From Nymphalis io (taxonomy: Eukaryota > Arthropoda > Insecta > Lepidoptera > Nymphalidae), in assembly GCF_905147045.1 (NCBI RefSeq), contig NC_065904.1, positions 4,650,001-4,714,000 of the forward strand: DNA of 64,000 bases. The letters are read 5' to 3'. The notes under the pieces were generated by a model that did no database searches, had not been told where the DNA came from, and worked only from the letters and a program-made list of their open reading frames with translations. This document shows, piece by piece, positions 61,882-64,000 of this stretch (the first letter of the stretch is position 1; every line of letters starts with the position of its first letter). The translations under genes were made by a program, and so were the position numbers.

Positions 61882-62717
61882 AACTTATCAAGTTTACTTA
61901 CCAATACGAAATCTCTTCAGAGCAGCAAATAAAATAAAATTCAAAACATTAAATGGTCTAACTACTAACGTGGCCCTATTCCGAGCAAGGGAAGGAGCTA
62001 GCACGTAAGTAATATATTCAGTGCACAGTGATTACAGAAAGTAACAAACGGTCCCTGGCGACAGCCCGAGTGAAATTACGGAGCGAGAGACGACGAAGCT
62101 TTTCATTATCAACTTGGAAATTTAGGTCAGACAAGCAAAAGCAAACAAGACGCGAAGGTATTGCCTGACGAAATTTTTGTTACATTGAGTTTTATTACAG
62201 AGTCATAATGATTAAAGTATAAGCCAAAAACTTTTTGTACAGATGAATGTTTTCTCTGAAATTTGAAACTTACAAATGAATATAAAATAGAATAAATATT
62301 TTGGATCTAAACATAACGTCAAAGGAAACGAAAATAATTCTAACGATAATAGCTTCGCAATTTTATTTAAATCTGCTAATGCGAGGGGAAAAAGCGTAAA
62401 GATTAAAAATAAATAGAAATGCGAGCCGAGATTACTGCTGACAAAGAACTAACAGAACTTTGCAGTACTAGTACGCAACAGGTCGTAAATGTTGCGGTCA
62501 CAACTGAAATTACATAGCTTTGTTTTCTTAATACGTAATTCAATAGTTTACATTGAGACGGATAACGGTTCACCAGGACACTATGGCTATATAAGCTAAA
62601 TAGAACCGACTTTACCAAACACTCGCTTATAACTTTTTTTTTTTTACAAATAACTGCGCATTAGAATCGTATATGTATATTTTTATTTTTTTACGTGATT
62701 TTTACTAATATAAATAT

Positions 62718-63012
62718 ATATTTTTTTTATAGAATAGGAAGGCGGACGAGCATATGGGCCACCTGATGGTAAGTGGTCACCAAACGCCCTTAGACATTGG
62801 CATTGTAAGAAATGTCAACCATCGCTTATAGCCAATGCGCCACCAACCTTGGGAACTAAGATTTTATGTCCCTTGTGCCTGTAATTACACTGGCTCACTC
62901 ACCCTTCAAACCGGAACACAACAATATCAAGTATTGCTGTTTTGCGGTAGAATATCTGATGAGTGGGTGGTACCTACCCAGACGAGCTTGCACAAAGCCC
63001 TACCACCAGTAA
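62718..63012 (-). repeat. Family A retroelement, full length, reverse
   Basis: Poly-T, ATAGAATAGGAAGGCGGACG, ends GCCCTACCACCAGT. Nearly identical to the copies at 2783 and 30436. Confidence 0.9.
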
Positions 63013-63756
63013 ATAATAACCTAATAAACCAATTCACTATAATTATCCTAAGATTTCTCTTGTTAACATTGTATAATATAATTCATTAAGTTTAAAATAA
63101 CATCAAAAGGATGAAAAGACCAAGTATCTGTTTGATTTAAAATCATTTCATAATATGAGAAAGAAGATAGTATTGATGTTTTCATTAAATAGACTGGAAC
63201 TCAATGTTGATTTGTAAGCGCGATATCTGCAGATTAATTGATCCGGCTTCGTTTTGCCGTTCTAGCAACTGAATCAGATCAGCATTATAACAATAGACGC
63301 CAATATGGCGCGACCTGATTGTGCAGGAACTATTAAATTGCATATTATTTAAGAGTCGGACAATTAAAACGTGGATACTTAAATAAAAAAACTTGCATGT
63401 TGTGCCTTAGATATTCCGTATAATATAAACGAGTTATATTACTTTTTAATTATACATTGTGGTGTTGTTTATGTAAGGAACAGTGCTAATAGTATTAATT
63501 TAATGTTATGTAAACCTTGCTAAGATATAAGTAATTGTTGTTACATATTGGATAATCTAAATAAGATGAATCACAGACTAGGATGGAATCATTTATTCTT
63601 GTCTTATAAATAATGCAAAACGAATAAGAATGAATCTTGGAAAACCAAAAATTCGACTGTTTTTAATTCGCTATTCATTTCAATTAACTCACGCAAAACT
63701 AACTTTTAATAAATAATGATTTGATACAAACTTCATGTATATTTTAAAAGCCGAAA

Positions 63757-63998
63757 TTTGGTAGATACTTGCCTTTCACACCGAGGGTTGTGGGTTCGAT
63801 TCCCGCCCAGGACAGACATTTGTGTGCATGAACATGTCTGTTTGTCCTGAGTCTGGTGTAATTATCTATATAAGTATGTATTTACAAAAGAAAAGTAGTA
63901 TATGTGGTATATCAGTTGTCTGGTTTCCATAGCATAAGTTTTGCACAAGCTTAATTTGGGATCAGATGGCCGTGTGTGAAAAATGTCCCTATAAATAG
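63757..63998 (+). mobile_element. Family D tRNA-derived element, runs to the window end
   Basis: Head TTTGGTAGATACTTGCCTTT with B box GGGTTCGATTCCC, body GAACATGTCTGTTTGTCCTG and tail GATCAGATGGCCGTGTGTGA. Opposite orientation to the copy at 27785. Confidence 0.85.
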
Positions 63999-64000
63999 TA

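Larger units (their letters stand above)
29731..64000. other. Long region upstream of Dg without a recognised coding exon
   Basis: About 34 kb, AT-rich on both strands. I saw only short open frames without domains and without paired splice sites of good quality, apart from one exon-like island at 43157-43206. Repeats are listed one by one; the stretches 31600-34500, 45300-47400, 49900-52500 and 55400-60500 contain nothing else that I can support. Distant regulatory DNA or non-coding first exons of Dg are possible. Confidence 0.6.

Noticed and set aside
1..64000. CRISPR arrays, prokaryotic operons, viral or toxin genes
   Set aside because: No regularly spaced short repeats, no operon-like gene packing and no recognisable viral protein were seen; the repeats are dispersed eukaryotic retroelements.

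Overview
The window is AT-rich animal nuclear DNA with small exons, long introns and many short retroelements carrying poly-A tails or tRNA-like heads. The repeat types (Metulj-like tRNA SINEs and the common 'cacaaagccctaccacc' type of repeat) point to a lepidopteran, probably a butterfly; that species-level statement is an inference. No bacterial-type operon, CRISPR array, rRNA or viral gene was seen.

Two protein-coding genes are supported, both on the minus strand. (1) Positions 2392-9911 hold an AGGF1 homologue (angiogenic factor with G-patch and FHA domains). Ten coding exons give about 533 residues: a coiled N-terminus, a Tyr-rich OCRE domain, an acidic/basic linker, an FHA domain, a charged helix and a G-patch. 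The C-terminus is missing, probably past the left edge. (2) Positions 12418-29429 hold dystroglycan (Dg): 18 coding exons, every junction phase-consistent, 1214 residues. It runs from a signal peptide through the alpha-dystroglycan N-terminal domain, an acidic cassette, Pro/Thr-rich mucin exons, two cadherin-like/SEA-type modules and one transmembrane helix to a cytoplasmic tail ending in the dystrophin-binding PPPY. I assigned these exons by hand from splice sites, reading frame and protein resemblance; no search was run.

Layout: 1-2391 is the downstream AGGF1 intron or flank with one strong hairpin; 9912-12417 separates the two genes and must hold the AGGF1 promoter and the Dg 3' UTR; 29430-64000 (about 34.5 kb upstream of the Dg start codon) has no convincing coding exon and is AT-rich sequence with retroelement copies. 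It may include non-coding first exons and regulatory DNA of Dg, which the sequence alone cannot prove.

Repeat families, named here for convenience: A, an approximately 290-bp poly-A-tailed element with several near-identical copies on both strands; B, a tRNA-derived SINE of about 300 bp (Metulj-like); C, a second tRNA-derived SINE of about 350 bp; D, a third tRNA-derived element of about 240 bp; L, a non-LTR retrotransposon 3' tail; plus a few old dispersed repeats. The most interesting observations are the phase-0 cassette design of the Dg alpha subunit, including an Asp/Tyr-rich exon that looks like a tyrosine-sulfation substrate, a furin-type RLKR site, two splice-frame puzzles in AGGF1, several perfect or near-perfect hairpins, and a SINE whose 5' half is inverted. 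I found no clearly novel multi-gene system.
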